Origin: Gemmatimonadaceae bacterium
GTDB taxonomy: Bacteria > Gemmatimonadota > Gemmatimonadetes > Gemmatimonadales > Gemmatimonadaceae
DNA: 64,000 nt
Direction: 5' to 3'
NCBI GenBank assembly: GCA_020846935.1
Contig: JADLCY010000010.1
Span: 238,897-302,896 of the forward strand
Part shown: one piece after another, positions 35,012-44,012 of the stretch
Numbering within the stretch: position 1 is the first letter of the stretch
Layout of the letters: each line of letters opens with the position of its first letter
Notes under the pieces: generated by a model
Databases searched by the model: none
What the model was told of the DNA's origin: nothing
The model's input: only the letters and a program-made list of their open reading frames with translations
Position numbers and translations under genes: made by a program

Positions 35012-38000
35012 GTGCGAAAGTTCCTTGTGTTCACCCTCGCGACGTTGGCGATGGTGGTCGGCAGCCAGCCGGCCGCTGCCCAACAGCGCGAAATCAGCGG
35101 CACGGTCACGGTTGCAGGGACCGGACAGCCGTTGAGCGACGCCATTGTCGGAGTGGTCGGGAGCGCCGGCGGCGCCCGGACCAACGAGCAAGGGCAGTAC
35201 CGCCTGCGCGCGCCGAGCGGCGATGTCACCATCCAGGTGCGTGCGATCGGCTACAAGCGCGCGCAGCTGCGCGTGGATGCGAACGCCAACACGCAGAACT
35301 TCTCGCTCGAGAAGGACGTCCTGCAGCTCGAGGGCGTGACGATCACCGGTGCCGCCACGACGATCGACCGCAAGAACGCGGCGACGGCGATCTCGGCCGT
35401 GACGGCGGAGAACATCGCGCGCGTCCCGGCGGTCTCCATCGAAAACGCGCTGCAGGGCAAGACGGTCGGCGTCCAGTTCTCGATGAACAACGGCGCGCCC
35501 GGCGGCGGTGCTCAGGTCCAGGTCCGAGGCGCCTCGTCGCTGCTCGGCAACATTCAGCCCCTTTTCGTCGTTGACGGCGTCATCATCTCGAACTCCGTGC
35601 GCGCGACCCGGCAGTCGGTGCTCACCGGCCAGCTCAACTCCGGCGAAGAGAACGGCACCAACCGCCTGGCCGACATCAACCCGAACGACATCGAGAGCGT
35701 CGAGATCCTGAAGTCCGCGGCCGCATCGGCTATCTACGGATCGCAGGCGACCAACGGCGTGGTCGTGATCACGACCAAGCGCGGTTCCGGCGGCGCCCCG
35801 CGTTTCAACCTGACGCAGCGGGTCGGCACGTTCACCCTGATGAACAACCCCGGTTCGCGCCACTGGAAGAACGCGCAGCAGGTGCTCGACTTCTACGGCG
35901 GCAATGCCGACGCGGTGCCGGTCATCAACGCGAACTGCACGCCCAACTGCCCGTACTACGACATGGTCGACCAGCTCTTCGGTCGCAGCGACCCGTCGTA
36001 TGAGACCGTGGCGACGTTGACTGGCGGCTTTGGCTCGAACTCGCGCTACTTCGTCTCGGCCAACAACAAGGACGAGCAGGGCACGGCGGTCAACACGTAC
36101 GCCAAGCGCCAGGGCATCCGGGCCAACGTCGACCACTCGATCGGTTCCAAGATCAATTTGTCGGTCGGCACCAACATCCTGCGCTCCAAGGGCGCCCGCG
36201 GCATTTCGAACAACGACAACACATTCTCGTCGCCGCTCTACGCCTTTGGCTACACGCCGGCCATCACCGACTGGAGCCGTCGTCAGGCGAACGGGATGAT
36301 CGTCGACAATCCGTTCCCGGGCGGTTCGATCCGCACCAGCTCGAATCCGTTCCAGACGTACGACCTCATGAAGAACGATGAGGACATCTGGCGCATGATT
36401 TTCTCCGGGCGTGGCACGTACGCGGCCTATGCGTCGGACAAGAACAACGTGAACGTGACGGCGATCGGTGGGGTGGATCGCTACAGCAACGAGTCGTATG
36501 TATACGGCCCGCCCACCCTGCAGCAGCTGCGTCTTGGCACGCCGCAGGCCGGCAACTTCCCGGGCGGTGTGATTCAGGGCAACGGCACCAACCGCTTCAT
36601 GAACGGGACGCTGTCCGCGGTGTGGAACAACACCTCGTTCTCGTGGATGAACGCGACCACGCAGGTCGGTCTCCAGTACGAAGAGCGCGCCCTGAACGAC
36701 TACAACCTGATCGCGCGCGGTCTCGGACCGCAGCAGGTGAACGCCAACGCACAGGCCCAGAACCTCACGGCGGAGCAGAGTCGCCAGCTCGTGCGCAACC
36801 AGGCGTACCTCGCACAGGAGGAGTTGCTCCTCTTTGGCGAGAAGCTCTACCTCTCGGCCGCGGTTCGCGCCGAGCGATCGTCGGTGAACGGCGACCCGGA
36901 GAAGTACTTCTACTTCCCGCGTGCGTCAGCGTCGTACCGGTTCGTCAATCCGATCCAGGGCGTCGGCGAGTTCAAGGTCCGCGCCTCGTACGGGAAGGCC
37001 GGCAACCAGCCGCAGTACGGCGAGCGCTTCCTCGTGCTCGCGAGCGGTGGCCAGATCGGCGGCGCCACGTCGGTGGTGCAGTCGACGGTCGTGAACAACC
37101 CGGACGCCAAGCCCGAAGTGAACAACGAGGTCGAAGTCGGTTTCGACGCGTCGATGTGGCGTGATCGCCTGCGGGTGGAGGCGACGTACTTCAACCGCCG
37201 CATCACCGACCTGTTGGTGCGCCCGGTGCCAGCGCCATCGACCGGTGTGACGTCGAGCATCATCAACGGCGGCGAGATGCAGTCGAAGGGCTACGAAATC
37301 GGTCTCACCGCCATCCCGGTCCAGACCGACAACCTCACGTGGACCTCGCGCTCCACGTGGTACCAGAACCGTCAGGACGTGACCGAGTTTCCTCCGGGCG
37401 TGACGCCGTTCGGCGCGCCGTCGGGTGGTGGCTTTGGTGGCGCCTACGGCCGCCTGTTGTTCACCCAGGGCTACCCGGTCTCGATGATCTTCGGCAACAA
37501 GAAGATCAACGGCCAGACGGTGGGCAACTCACCGCTGGGCGATGGCAATGCCCGGTACACGATGAATTTCGCCAACGATGTGCAGTGGAACCGCCTGACC
37601 CTGACCACGGTGGCGGACTACAAGCACGGCGGCTACATGTCGAGCCTCACGCTCAACCTGTACGACGAGGGCGGCAACACGTGGGACTACGACGATCCCT
37701 CACCCGACCCGGCGATCGGCGCCACCAAGGGTGAGTGGCGCTACAACGCGTGGGGCGGTGGCTCGGACGCGACCTACTACGTCCAGAAGGCCTCGTTTGC
37801 CAAGCTGCGCGAAGTGGCACTGTCGTACGACATGCCGCAGGGCTGGTTCAGCAAGATCCCCGGCGCCCGTTCCGGTCGCCTGACGTTCTCGGGTCGCAAC
37901 CTCTTCATGATCACGCCGTTCAACGGCTTCGATCCCGAAGTGAACAACGGTGGCTCCGTGGTCGCGCGCGTCGTCGACCTTGCGCCGTTCCCGCCGACCC

Positions 38001-38035
38001 GCTCGTTCTTCCTCTCCGTCGACCTCGGGTGGTGA
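35012..38035 (+). CDS. SusC/RagA-family TonB-linked outer-membrane receptor
   Basis: 1007 residues from GTG 35012 with GGGGAGG 4 nt upstream. Signal peptide (FLVFTLATLAMVVGSQPAAAQ), then a carboxypeptidase-regulatory-like beta-sandwich (ISGTVTVAGTGQPLSDAIVGV ... YRLRAPSGDVTIQVRAIGYK), a plug domain with the SusC signatures VQVRGASSLLGNIQPLFVVDGVII and NDIESVEILKSAAASAIYGSQATNGVVVITTKRG, and a 22-strand barrel ending FPPTRSFFLSVDLGW. There is no obvious TonB box. It imports a macromolecular nutrient with the SusD partner that follows. The substrate is not predictable, but a peptidase rather than a glycosidase is adjacent. Confidence 0.95.
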   Translation: MRKFLVFTLATLAMVVGSQPAAAQQREISGTVTVAGTGQPLSDAIVGVVGSAGGARTNEQGQYRLRAPSGDVTIQVRAIGYKRAQLRVDANANTQNFSLEKDVLQLEGVTITGAATTIDRKNAATAISAVTAENIARVPAVSIENALQGKTVGVQFSMNNGAPGGGAQVQVRGASSLLGNIQPLFVVDGVIISNSVRATRQSVLTGQLNSGEENGTNRLADINPNDIESVEILKSAAASAIYGSQATNGVVVITTKRGSGGAPRFNLTQRVGTFTLMNNPGSRHWKNAQQVLDFYGGNADAVPVINANCTPNCPYYDMVDQLFGRSDPSYETVATLTGGFGSNSRYFVSANNKDEQGTAVNTYAKRQGIRANVDHSIGSKINLSVGTNILRSKGARGISNNDNTFSSPLYAFGYTPAITDWSRRQANGMIVDNPFPGGSIRTSSNPFQTYDLMKNDEDIWRMIFSGRGTYAAYASDKNNVNVTAIGGVDRYSNESYVYGPPTLQQLRLGTPQAGNFPGGVIQGNGTNRFMNGTLSAVWNNTSFSWMNATTQVGLQYEERALNDYNLIARGLGPQQVNANAQAQNLTAEQSRQLVRNQAYLAQEELLLFGEKLYLSAAVRAERSSVNGDPEKYFYFPRASASYRFVNPIQGVGEFKVRASYGKAGNQPQYGERFLVLASGGQIGGATSVVQSTVVNNPDAKPEVNNEVEVGFDASMWRDRLRVEATYFNRRITDLLVRPVPAPSTGVTSSIINGGEMQSKGYEIGLTAIPVQTDNLTWTSRSTWYQNRQDVTEFPPGVTPFGAPSGGGFGGAYGRLLFTQGYPVSMIFGNKKINGQTVGNSPLGDGNARYTMNFANDVQWNRLTLTTVADYKHGGYMSSLTLNLYDEGGNTWDYDDPSPDPAIGATKGEWRYNAWGGGSDATYYVQKASFAKLREVALSYDMPQGWFSKIPGARSGRLTFSGRNLFMITPFNGFDPEVNNGGSVVARVVDLAPFPPTRSFFLSVDLGW

Positions 38036-38073
38036 TCCTCATGACAACCACCTTCATTCCCTCGAGGCACTCC

Positions 38074-39468
38074 ATGAACCGCCAGTTCGCACGCGCGGTG
38101 ATCGCCGCCGCGGCCGTCATGGCCGTGTCGGCGTGCAACCCCGACGCGCTCAACGTCCGCGACTACAACCGGCCGACGGTCGAGGGCGTCGCGAAGGACC
38201 CGAACGGCATTCAGCTGCTCGCCACCGGTATCCTCGATGCCGAGCGCGACCAATGGTCCGGGATGGTCAACGACTTCGGCTACTTCGGTCGCGAGTCGTA
38301 CCAGTACTCCACCACGGACGCCCGTTCCGTCTCCAACTACCTCATCGGCATCCCGGGGCCCAAACTGGACCCGGCGGGCTTTGCGGCGGGGAACTGGAAC
38401 GGGCGATTCCAGCAGATGCGCAACGTCAAGGCGTTCAACAAGACCATCGACGCCTCGACGCTCACCGACGCGCAGAAGCGGGCGGCGAAGGGCTTCTCCA
38501 ACACCATCGCGGCCCTCGACGCGCTGTACCTGATCATCTCGCGGGACACGCTCGGCATTCCCGTGACGATCACCGACGTCATCACGCAGCCGGCGCCGTT
38601 CGTCACGCGCGACTCGGCCTACAAGTTCATCGTTGGCACGCTCGACGCGGCCAAGGCGGACCTGCAGGCCGGCGGCGCCGCGTTCCCGTTCACCATGCAC
38701 ACCGGGTGGACCGGGTTCAACACGCCGTCGACCTTCCTGCGGTTCAACCGGGCCATTGCGGCGCGGGCGAACATCTATCGCGGGTCGTTAGGCTGCGGCG
38801 CCAGCTGCTACCAGGCTGGTCTCACCGCGCTGGCCGAGACGTGGATCCCGGCGCTCGGGTCGGCCGTGACGCGCACGATCCTCGACCAGGGGGTGTATCA
38901 CATCTACTCGACCACAGCCGGCGATACGCAGAACGGGGCGTCGTCCGTCGTGAACGGGCAGCTGTACGCGCACGCCCAGCCGATTACGGGGGCGGACAGC
39001 GCTGACCTGCGCAAGGCCAAGCTCACGCCGCTGGCCGCTCCGGTGCCCGCACCGGGTGCCGGTGGCATTCCGGCCACGCAGAAGTTCGCGATCTATCCCA
39101 CGAACTCTTCGCCGGGTCCGGTCGTTCGCGCCGAAGAACTCCTGCTCCTTCGCGCCGAGGCCAATATCATGACCGGCAACGCCAACGCGGCGCTGCAGGA
39201 CATCAATGCGGTACGCACGACGTCGGGTGGCCTGACCGCGCTCGCCTCCCTCGGCACCACGCAGGCGCAGCAGCTGGACGCGCTGTTGTACGAGTCGTGG
39301 CTCTCGCTGCTCTTCGAGGGACACCGCTGGCACGACATGCGGCGTTATGGCCGGCTGGGTCAGCTCCCGCTCGACCGGCCGAACCACTTCGTCGCCCGGG
39401 TCATGCCGATTCCGAACGCCGAGTGTCTGGCGCGCGTCACGATCAACAAGCCGCCTGCAGGCTGCTAG
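38074..39468 (+). CDS. SusD/RagB-family outer-membrane lipoprotein
   Basis: 464 residues from ATG 38074 (GAGG upstream); an ATG at 38041 would add 11 residues before the signal peptide. The lipobox is VSAC. SusD landmarks: AFPFTMHTGWTGFNTPSTFLRFNRAIAARANIY, VRAEELLLLRAEANIMTGNANAALQDINAVR and FEGHRWHDMRRYGRLGQLP. It caps the SusC channel. Clear paralogue of the SusD at 144-1532. It contains extra Cys pairs (LGCGASCYQ; ECLARV...AGC) that could form disulfides. A rare TTA codon (GTTAGGC) lies at 38787. Confidence 0.94.
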   Translation: MNRQFARAVIAAAAVMAVSACNPDALNVRDYNRPTVEGVAKDPNGIQLLATGILDAERDQWSGMVNDFGYFGRESYQYSTTDARSVSNYLIGIPGPKLDPAGFAAGNWNGRFQQMRNVKAFNKTIDASTLTDAQKRAAKGFSNTIAALDALYLIISRDTLGIPVTITDVITQPAPFVTRDSAYKFIVGTLDAAKADLQAGGAAFPFTMHTGWTGFNTPSTFLRFNRAIAARANIYRGSLGCGASCYQAGLTALAETWIPALGSAVTRTILDQGVYHIYSTTAGDTQNGASSVVNGQLYAHAQPITGADSADLRKAKLTPLAAPVPAPGAGGIPATQKFAIYPTNSSPGPVVRAEELLLLRAEANIMTGNANAALQDINAVRTTSGGLTALASLGTTQAQQLDALLYESWLSLLFEGHRWHDMRRYGRLGQLPLDRPNHFVARVMPIPNAECLARVTINKPPAGC

Positions 39469-39491
39469 GCGCGCGTCCGTAGCTCCACGTG

Positions 39492-39521
39492 AAACGGCCG
39501 GGCCATCGCGCCCGGCCGTTT
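39492..39521. terminator. strong hairpin terminator after the SusC/SusD pair
   Basis: AAACGGCCGGGC (39492-39503) and GCCCGGCCGTTT (39510-39521) form a perfect 12-bp stem with a 6-nt loop, followed by CCGTTC. The A/T ends make it usable in both directions, serving the SusD gene and the convergent minus-strand gene at 39593-39943. Confidence 0.8.
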
Positions 39522-39592
39522 CCGTTCATGCACCTGTCGCGCCGTACGACCCAATGTGTTTCCGGATCCAGGGCCGACGCCGGACGGCGTTG

Positions 39593-39943
39593 TCAGAGCG
39601 TGGCGCTGGCCGCAGCGGCCGCCTGCTGCGCCGCATATTCGCCGAGCGCCTCGATCGCGGTTGAACCCCCGAGGTCCGTGGCGATCGTGACGAGTCCCGT
39701 GCCGAGCTTCTTGAGTTCGTCCTTCCACTGCAAGGTTCCGTTCCTCGGATCGATGGCGAAGATCTCGCCCGCGCACGCGGCAAACAGCCCGTCAGCGTCG
39801 CGAACCACCGTCACGAAAGAGGCGCTGCTCTTGTACTTCGCTGGCAGCTGAACACGCCAGACTTCAGCGCCTGTCTTCCGGTCGAAGGCAACGACGTGCG
39901 ACTTGATGCCGACGTATACAAGGCATGTGCGAGCGCGGGCCAT
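39593..39943 (-). CDS. small PQQ-like beta-propeller-repeat protein
   Basis: 116 residues, cytoplasmic by absence of a signal peptide. Contains two propeller-type repeats: CLVYVGIKSHVVAFDRKTGAEVWRVQLP and LFAACAGEIFAIDPRNGTLQWKDELKK, each a four-strand blade with the AxDxxTGxxxW pattern seen in PQQ-dependent dehydrogenases and BamB. Only about two blades are present, so it must oligomerise or act as a fragment. The tail is Ala-rich. There is no Shine-Dalgarno. Possibly a stand-alone family of unknown role; it does not look like a truncated gene, since the repeats and start fit well. Confidence 0.7.
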   Translation of the reverse strand: MARARTCLVYVGIKSHVVAFDRKTGAEVWRVQLPAKYKSSASFVTVVRDADGLFAACAGEIFAIDPRNGTLQWKDELKKLGTGLVTIATDLGGSTAIEALGEYAAQQAAAAASATL

Positions 39944-40035
39944 GGAGGAGATCCGTTGTTGAGGATTCACGGAGCCTTTGGCCCCGCACGGTGGATCGGA
40001 AACCTGCGGACCTCGGCTTGAAGGCGCCATTGGGG

Positions 40036-40055
40036 AGTGGGTCAACTGACCCACT
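40036..40055. promoter_or_regulatory. 20-bp perfect palindrome between divergent genes
   Basis: AGTGGGTCA-AC-TGACCCACT (9-bp arms). It lies between the minus-strand propeller gene (start 39943) and the CPBP protease (start 40135), flanked by direct copies of GCCATTGGG. Part of it (TGACCCACTACCC, 40047-40059) recurs as TCACCCGCTACCC at 51772-51784. Confidence 0.6.
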
Positions 40056-40123
40056 ACCCGCCATTGGGAACGACGTTCGCGGGAACGCGCGGGCCGCGGG
40101 AAACGCCGGCCACCCGCGGCGCG

Positions 40124-40129
40124 TAGGTT
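40124..40129 (+). promoter_or_regulatory. -10 element before CPBP protease gene, leaderless start
   Basis: TAGGTT ends 5 nt before the ATG at 40135, and no ribosome site fits between. No -35 could be assigned. Confidence 0.45.
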
Positions 40130-40134
40130 CCTTC

Positions 40135-40887
40135 ATGCGCCTGACGCCGCTTCCATCCACCCGCCGAACCTACCTGCACGACAGCCGGGCTCCGCGCTAC
40201 AGCTTCACGTTCGCCCTCCCGCTCTTCGTGCTCTACGAGCTGCTCGCCGCGGCGCTGAGTGGCGCAAGCGGTGGGGTGCGCAACGGCGCCGACGTCATGA
40301 TCAAGGCGCCGTTCATCGCCCTTTTCGGCGCCCGCGGGCCGCTGGTGTTTGTCGCAGTGCTCGCCGGTGTCGTCGGCGTCGCAGTCTACCGGGACGTCAG
40401 GAAGCATGGCGGCATCCACGGCCGGATGTTCATCCCGATGTTCGCTGAGTCGCTCGTGCTCGCCGTCGTGTTCGGCACCGTCGTCGGAGCCATCACGACG
40501 CGGCTGCTGGGCCCCATGGCGCGCCTCGCCATGGCGGACCAGAACCTCGGCGCGCCGGCCACGCTCATGGTGTCGCTCGGTGCGGGACTCTACGAAGAAT
40601 TGCTGTTCAGGGTCATCCTGGTCGGCGCGCTGCTCTGGGTCGGCCGCACGGCATTTTCGTGGGGGCCGTGGGCGAGCGGCCTCTTCGCCACCATGGCGGG
40701 CGCCGTGATCTTTTCGGCGTTCCACTACGTCGGCAGCTACGGCGATCAGTTCACGATGGCGTCGTTCACCTTCCGGACGGTCGCCGGCCTCGCCTTCAGT
40801 GGGCTGTACGTGCTCCGTGGCTTCGGCATCACAGCCTGGACGCACGCGCTCTACGACGTGCTGCTCCTCATACTGCGCATCGGCTGA
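40135..40887 (+). CDS. CPBP-family intramembrane (Rce1-like) metalloprotease
   Basis: 250 residues, about six to eight membrane helices. The conserved motifs are EELLFR (EExxxR) in GAGLYEELLFRVILVGALLW, the FxxxH-type SAFHYVGSYGD, and the third motif AWTHALYDVL. These residues form the membrane-embedded glutamate/histidine active site of the CAAX-protease/bacteriocin-processing family. The substrate is unknown. The ATG at 40135 is supported by the leaderless -10; in-frame extension to 39925 would read through the palindrome. Its stop is 36 bp before the trans-sulfuration gene. Confidence 0.85.
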   Translation: MRLTPLPSTRRTYLHDSRAPRYSFTFALPLFVLYELLAAALSGASGGVRNGADVMIKAPFIALFGARGPLVFVAVLAGVVGVAVYRDVRKHGGIHGRMFIPMFAESLVLAVVFGTVVGAITTRLLGPMARLAMADQNLGAPATLMVSLGAGLYEELLFRVILVGALLWVGRTAFSWGPWASGLFATMAGAVIFSAFHYVGSYGDQFTMASFTFRTVAGLAFSGLYVLRGFGITAWTHALYDVLLLILRIG

Positions 40888-40911
40888 GGCGCCAGCGAAG
40901 CTTCGGGCATG

Positions 40912-40917
40912 TAGCTT
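40912..40917 (+). promoter_or_regulatory. -10 element before PLP enzyme gene, leaderless start
   Basis: TAGCTT, 6 nt (CTGTCC), then ATG 40924. Identical hexamer and spacing to 44001-44006; no ribosome site. Confidence 0.5.
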
Positions 40918-40923
40918 CTGTCC

Positions 40924-42048
40924 ATGCGTCTCGCCACCATCGCGGTCCGGGCCGGCCGCCAGCCTGATCCCGCCACCGGCGCGATCGCCGAGCCCATCAC
41001 GCTCAGCACGACGTACCTCCGCAACGAAGACGGATCCTTCGCCAGCGGATACATCTACTCGCGCGAAAAGGCGCCCAACCGCACGAGTCTCGAGTCCGCG
41101 CTGGCCGCGCTCGACGCCGGTGCCGACGCGGCGGCGTTCTCGTCCGGGCTTGCAGCGACGACCGCGGTGCTGCAGGCGCTCAGGCCGGGCGATCACGTGA
41201 TCTGCCCGCGTGAGGTGTACTACGGGACAAAGAAGCTGCTCGCCCAGGTGTTTGCGACCTGGGGGTTGGAGCACTCGATCGTCGACACGAGCAACCTGGC
41301 CGCGGTCGAGGCGGCCATGCGGCCGAGCACCGCACTCGTGTGGGCCGAGACGCCGTCGAACCCCACGCTGACTGTCAGCGACGTTGCCGCCCTGGCGGAC
41401 ATCGCACACGGTGGGCACGCGCGGCTGGTGGTCGACAACACCTGGGGTACGCCGATCGGCCAGCGCGTCCTGGCGCTCGGGGCGGACCTCGCGATGTATT
41501 CGACCACCAAGTACCACGGCGGCCACTCCGACGTGCTGGGCGGCGCCCTCGTTACTCGCCACACGGACGACTTCTGGGCGCGCATACGGCTGCTGCAGTC
41601 GACCACTGGCGCCGTGCCCTCGCCGTTCGACGCGTGGTTGGTGCACCGGGGGATCGCCTCGTTGGCCTGCCGATTTTCGCAGCAGTGCGCGAGCGCGTCT
41701 GTTCTCGCCCAGTCGCTCGCCGCGCACCCAGGGCTGGAGGCGGTCCACTATCCGGGGCTCCCGACCCATCCCGGGCACGAGGTCGCGCGCCGGCAAATGA
41801 CGCGCTTCGGCGGGATGCTCGCCATTCAGGTGCGTGGTGGCGCTGCCGAGTCCATGGCCGTCACCGGTCGGTTGCGTCTGTTCACCAGGGCCACCTCGTT
41901 AGGTGGGACCGAGAGCCTCGTCGAACATCGCAAGTCGATCGAAGGGCCGGATTCACCGACGCCGGACAACCTGCTCCGGCTCTCCGTCGGGCTCGAGGAC
42001 GCGGAGGATCTGCTGGCCGACCTGCTGCAGGCGCTCCCGCGATCCTGA
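40924..42048 (+). CDS. trans-sulfuration PLP enzyme (cystathionine gamma-synthase/lyase family)
   Basis: 374 residues. The Cys/Met-metabolism fold is complete: YSREKAPNRTSLESALAALDAGADAAAFSSGLAA, the PLP-stacking VICPREVYYGTKKLL, WAETPSNPTLTVSD, the Asp in VVDNTWGTP and the Schiff-base Lys196 in MYSTTKYHGGHSDVLGG. The C-terminus has the substrate Arg region SLGGTESLVEHRKSIEG ... LLRLSVGLEDAEDL. It makes or breaks cystathionine, or desulfhydrates methionine or cysteine; sequence alone does not decide which. A TTA-GGT Leu-Gly pair falls at 41898-41904. Confidence 0.92.
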   Translation: MRLATIAVRAGRQPDPATGAIAEPITLSTTYLRNEDGSFASGYIYSREKAPNRTSLESALAALDAGADAAAFSSGLAATTAVLQALRPGDHVICPREVYYGTKKLLAQVFATWGLEHSIVDTSNLAAVEAAMRPSTALVWAETPSNPTLTVSDVAALADIAHGGHARLVVDNTWGTPIGQRVLALGADLAMYSTTKYHGGHSDVLGGALVTRHTDDFWARIRLLQSTTGAVPSPFDAWLVHRGIASLACRFSQQCASASVLAQSLAAHPGLEAVHYPGLPTHPGHEVARRQMTRFGGMLAIQVRGGAAESMAVTGRLRLFTRATSLGGTESLVEHRKSIEGPDSPTPDNLLRLSVGLEDAEDLLADLLQALPRS

Positions 42049-42229
42049 ATCGGGCCACCGGGTGGCGCGCCCCACGGGGGCCCATCGTTCCTCGTCAGGT
42101 AACGTCCGGGTCGGCCGATCGAGATCGGGACGGCTTCCATCTTCCGGAACCCGCCCCCCATCGGCTCTCTTCCACCTTTCGTCGCCCACACCGGCCTCCA
42201 CCGCCCCCACCGACTACCCTCTGCATCAC

Positions 42230-42964
42230 ATGGACGATCGCAAAAGCCAACACCTGTACGGGCTCGCCGCCCTCGCGCTCGGGCTCGTCATCGGGCTCAT
42301 CGCCGTTTCGAGCTCGCTCAAGGACATCCGACGCGGCAATGAAGAGGTCGCGGTCACGGGCTCGGCACGACGCCCGATCCGATCCGACTTTGTCGTCTGG
42401 CGGCTCACGGTGGCGGTACAGTCGCCGTCGCTCGCCACCGCGTCACAGGAGCTCTCACGCCACGCCGTTCGTGTCAGGCAGTTCCTTACGTCCGAGCGCA
42501 TCGGAGATTCCCTGGTGACCGCCCGGCCCGTCGAGGCGGCCGGAGTTCCCGAACTCACCGACGATGGTCGCGAGACCGGGCGCATCCTCACGAATCGGGC
42601 GTCACAGAGCTTCGAGGTGCGCTCGCCCGACGTCGACGGCATCACCCGCTCGTCGCAGCGCATCAGCAGCCTCATCGCCGAGGGCATCCCGGTTCAGGCG
42701 CAGGCGCCGGAGTACGTGTACACCCGGCTGTCCGACATCCGGACACAGCTGCTCGAAGAAGCCACGCGCGACGCACGCGCCCGTGCCGAAGCCATCGTGC
42801 GGAGCACCGGTGGCCAGATCGGCGCAGTGCGCGAGGCGCGTATGGGTGTCTTCCAGATTACCCCGCGGTTCTCCACCGAAATCGCGGACTACGGTATCAA
42901 CGATGTGACGTCCATCGACAAGGACGTGACGGCCGTCGTTCGCGTGACCTTCACCATTCGTTAG
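42230..42964 (+). CDS. SIMPL-domain (DUF541) protein
   Basis: 244 residues. One N-terminal membrane anchor (LYGLAALALGLVIGLIAVSS) holds a periplasmic SIMPL domain: VAVTGSARRPIRSDFVVWRLTVAVQSPSLATASQEL, NRASQSFEVRSPDVDGITRSSQRISSLIAEGIPV, and the long helix TRLSDIRTQLLEEATRDARARAEAIVRSTG with the closing VREARMGVFQI. The family (YggE-like) is linked to oxidative stress protection but its biochemistry is unknown. Its stop codon (CGT TAG GCC) is one of three stops in the window embedded in the GTTAGG context. The next gene starts 8 bp on. Confidence 0.88.
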   Translation: MDDRKSQHLYGLAALALGLVIGLIAVSSSLKDIRRGNEEVAVTGSARRPIRSDFVVWRLTVAVQSPSLATASQELSRHAVRVRQFLTSERIGDSLVTARPVEAAGVPELTDDGRETGRILTNRASQSFEVRSPDVDGITRSSQRISSLIAEGIPVQAQAPEYVYTRLSDIRTQLLEEATRDARARAEAIVRSTGGQIGAVREARMGVFQITPRFSTEIADYGINDVTSIDKDVTAVVRVTFTIR

Positions 42965-42971
42965 GCCTGCC

Positions 42972-43829
42972 ATGAACCATCTCGCCCGCGTTGCCCTTGC
43001 CGCTGTCGTGACCGTTGGCGCCGTCCAGCTCGAGGCCCAGGTCTGTCGCCCGGGATCCGATAGCCGGGAGGCGAAGATGCTGGCCTTCTTCGCGGCGCCA
43101 ATCGCGTTTTCGCCGGGCGGGAACGTGGTCCCGATGGCGCGCGGCGAAGTACGGCTCGGCTTCGACGCGACCTATGTGCCGACGCCGAGCGAGGACATCC
43201 GCCGACCGGAGACCTGTTACACCAACAGCAAGACGGAGAACACCGAGCTTACGCCGGTGTTTCCGCGCCCGCGGGTGGCGATCGGCCTCGGCGCCGGGTT
43301 TGCCCTGGAGGCCACATACCTCCCGCCAATCACGGTGATGGACGCGACGCCGAATCTGTTTGCCGTGGCGCTCGGCTACGGTCGCGCGCTCGGCGGCGGC
43401 CGCACGTCGGTCCTGGTGCGGGCGCACGCCACCATCGGGGAGGTCAAGGGTCCCATCACGTGTTCGCCCGACGTGATCCAGGTGGGCAACCCCGCGGGCA
43501 CCTGCTACGCCGACCGTCCGTCGGAGGACACGTACGAGCCGAACATGGTTGGCGTGGAGGGAGTCCTCACCTTCCGCGCGCAGTCGCGGCTCCGGCCGTA
43601 TCTCGGCGTCGGTGCAACGGCGCTGCGTCCGCGGTTCAGGGTCGGGTTCACCGATCGGCTGAACAACGTGGACACCACGGAGGTGGAAGTGGACCTCACG
43701 CGTCTGACCGCGGTTGCCGGTGCCTCGCTCGAGGTGAACTCGCGCGTGCGGCTCGTGGGCGAGTTGTTCTCGCAGCCACAGGACGTGACCACGTTGCGGT
43801 TGGGCGGGGTGTACGTGCTGCGTCGTTAG
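42972..43829 (+). CDS. putative outer-membrane beta-barrel protein
   Basis: 285 residues with a signal peptide (ARVALAAVVTVGAVQLEAQ). The rest has alternating beta-strand pattern with glycine/aromatic turns (ALGYGRALGGGRTSVLVRAHATIG, RLRPYLGVGATALRPRFRVGF, RVRLVGELFSQPQDVTTLRLGGVYVLRR), typical of an 8-12-strand porin-like barrel ending in a basic strand. Four Cys (VCRPGSD, ETCYTN, TCSPDV, TCYADR) could pair as disulfides. It belongs to no family I recognise; it may be co-transcribed with the SIMPL gene 7 bp upstream. Confidence 0.65.
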   Translation: MNHLARVALAAVVTVGAVQLEAQVCRPGSDSREAKMLAFFAAPIAFSPGGNVVPMARGEVRLGFDATYVPTPSEDIRRPETCYTNSKTENTELTPVFPRPRVAIGLGAGFALEATYLPPITVMDATPNLFAVALGYGRALGGGRTSVLVRAHATIGEVKGPITCSPDVIQVGNPAGTCYADRPSEDTYEPNMVGVEGVLTFRAQSRLRPYLGVGATALRPRFRVGFTDRLNNVDTTEVEVDLTRLTAVAGASLEVNSRVRLVGELFSQPQDVTTLRLGGVYVLRR

Positions 43830-44000
43830 GTCCGCCCGTCGCAACGAACGACGCGCGATGTGGCGAACGCGGCCGCGCAGGGCGACCCCGGGACGGAGCA
43901 AACCGGCTGGACGGATCTGAACCCGCGGCGCCGACGAACCCGGCTGCCCCGTGCCGGCGCATATAGGGCGCCGCCCATCCCGCCCACGAGGACTGACGTG

Positions 44001-44006
44001 TAGCTT
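44001..44006 (+). promoter_or_regulatory. -10 element before propeller-protein gene, leaderless start
   Basis: TAGCTT, 6 nt (GAACCC), then ATG 44013; same hexamer and distance as at 40912. Confidence 0.5.
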
Positions 44007-44012
44007 GAACCC

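Noticed and set aside
43830..44000. Possible short gene between the barrel and propeller genes
   Set aside because: Frames are short, lack ribosome sites and show no conserved pattern.
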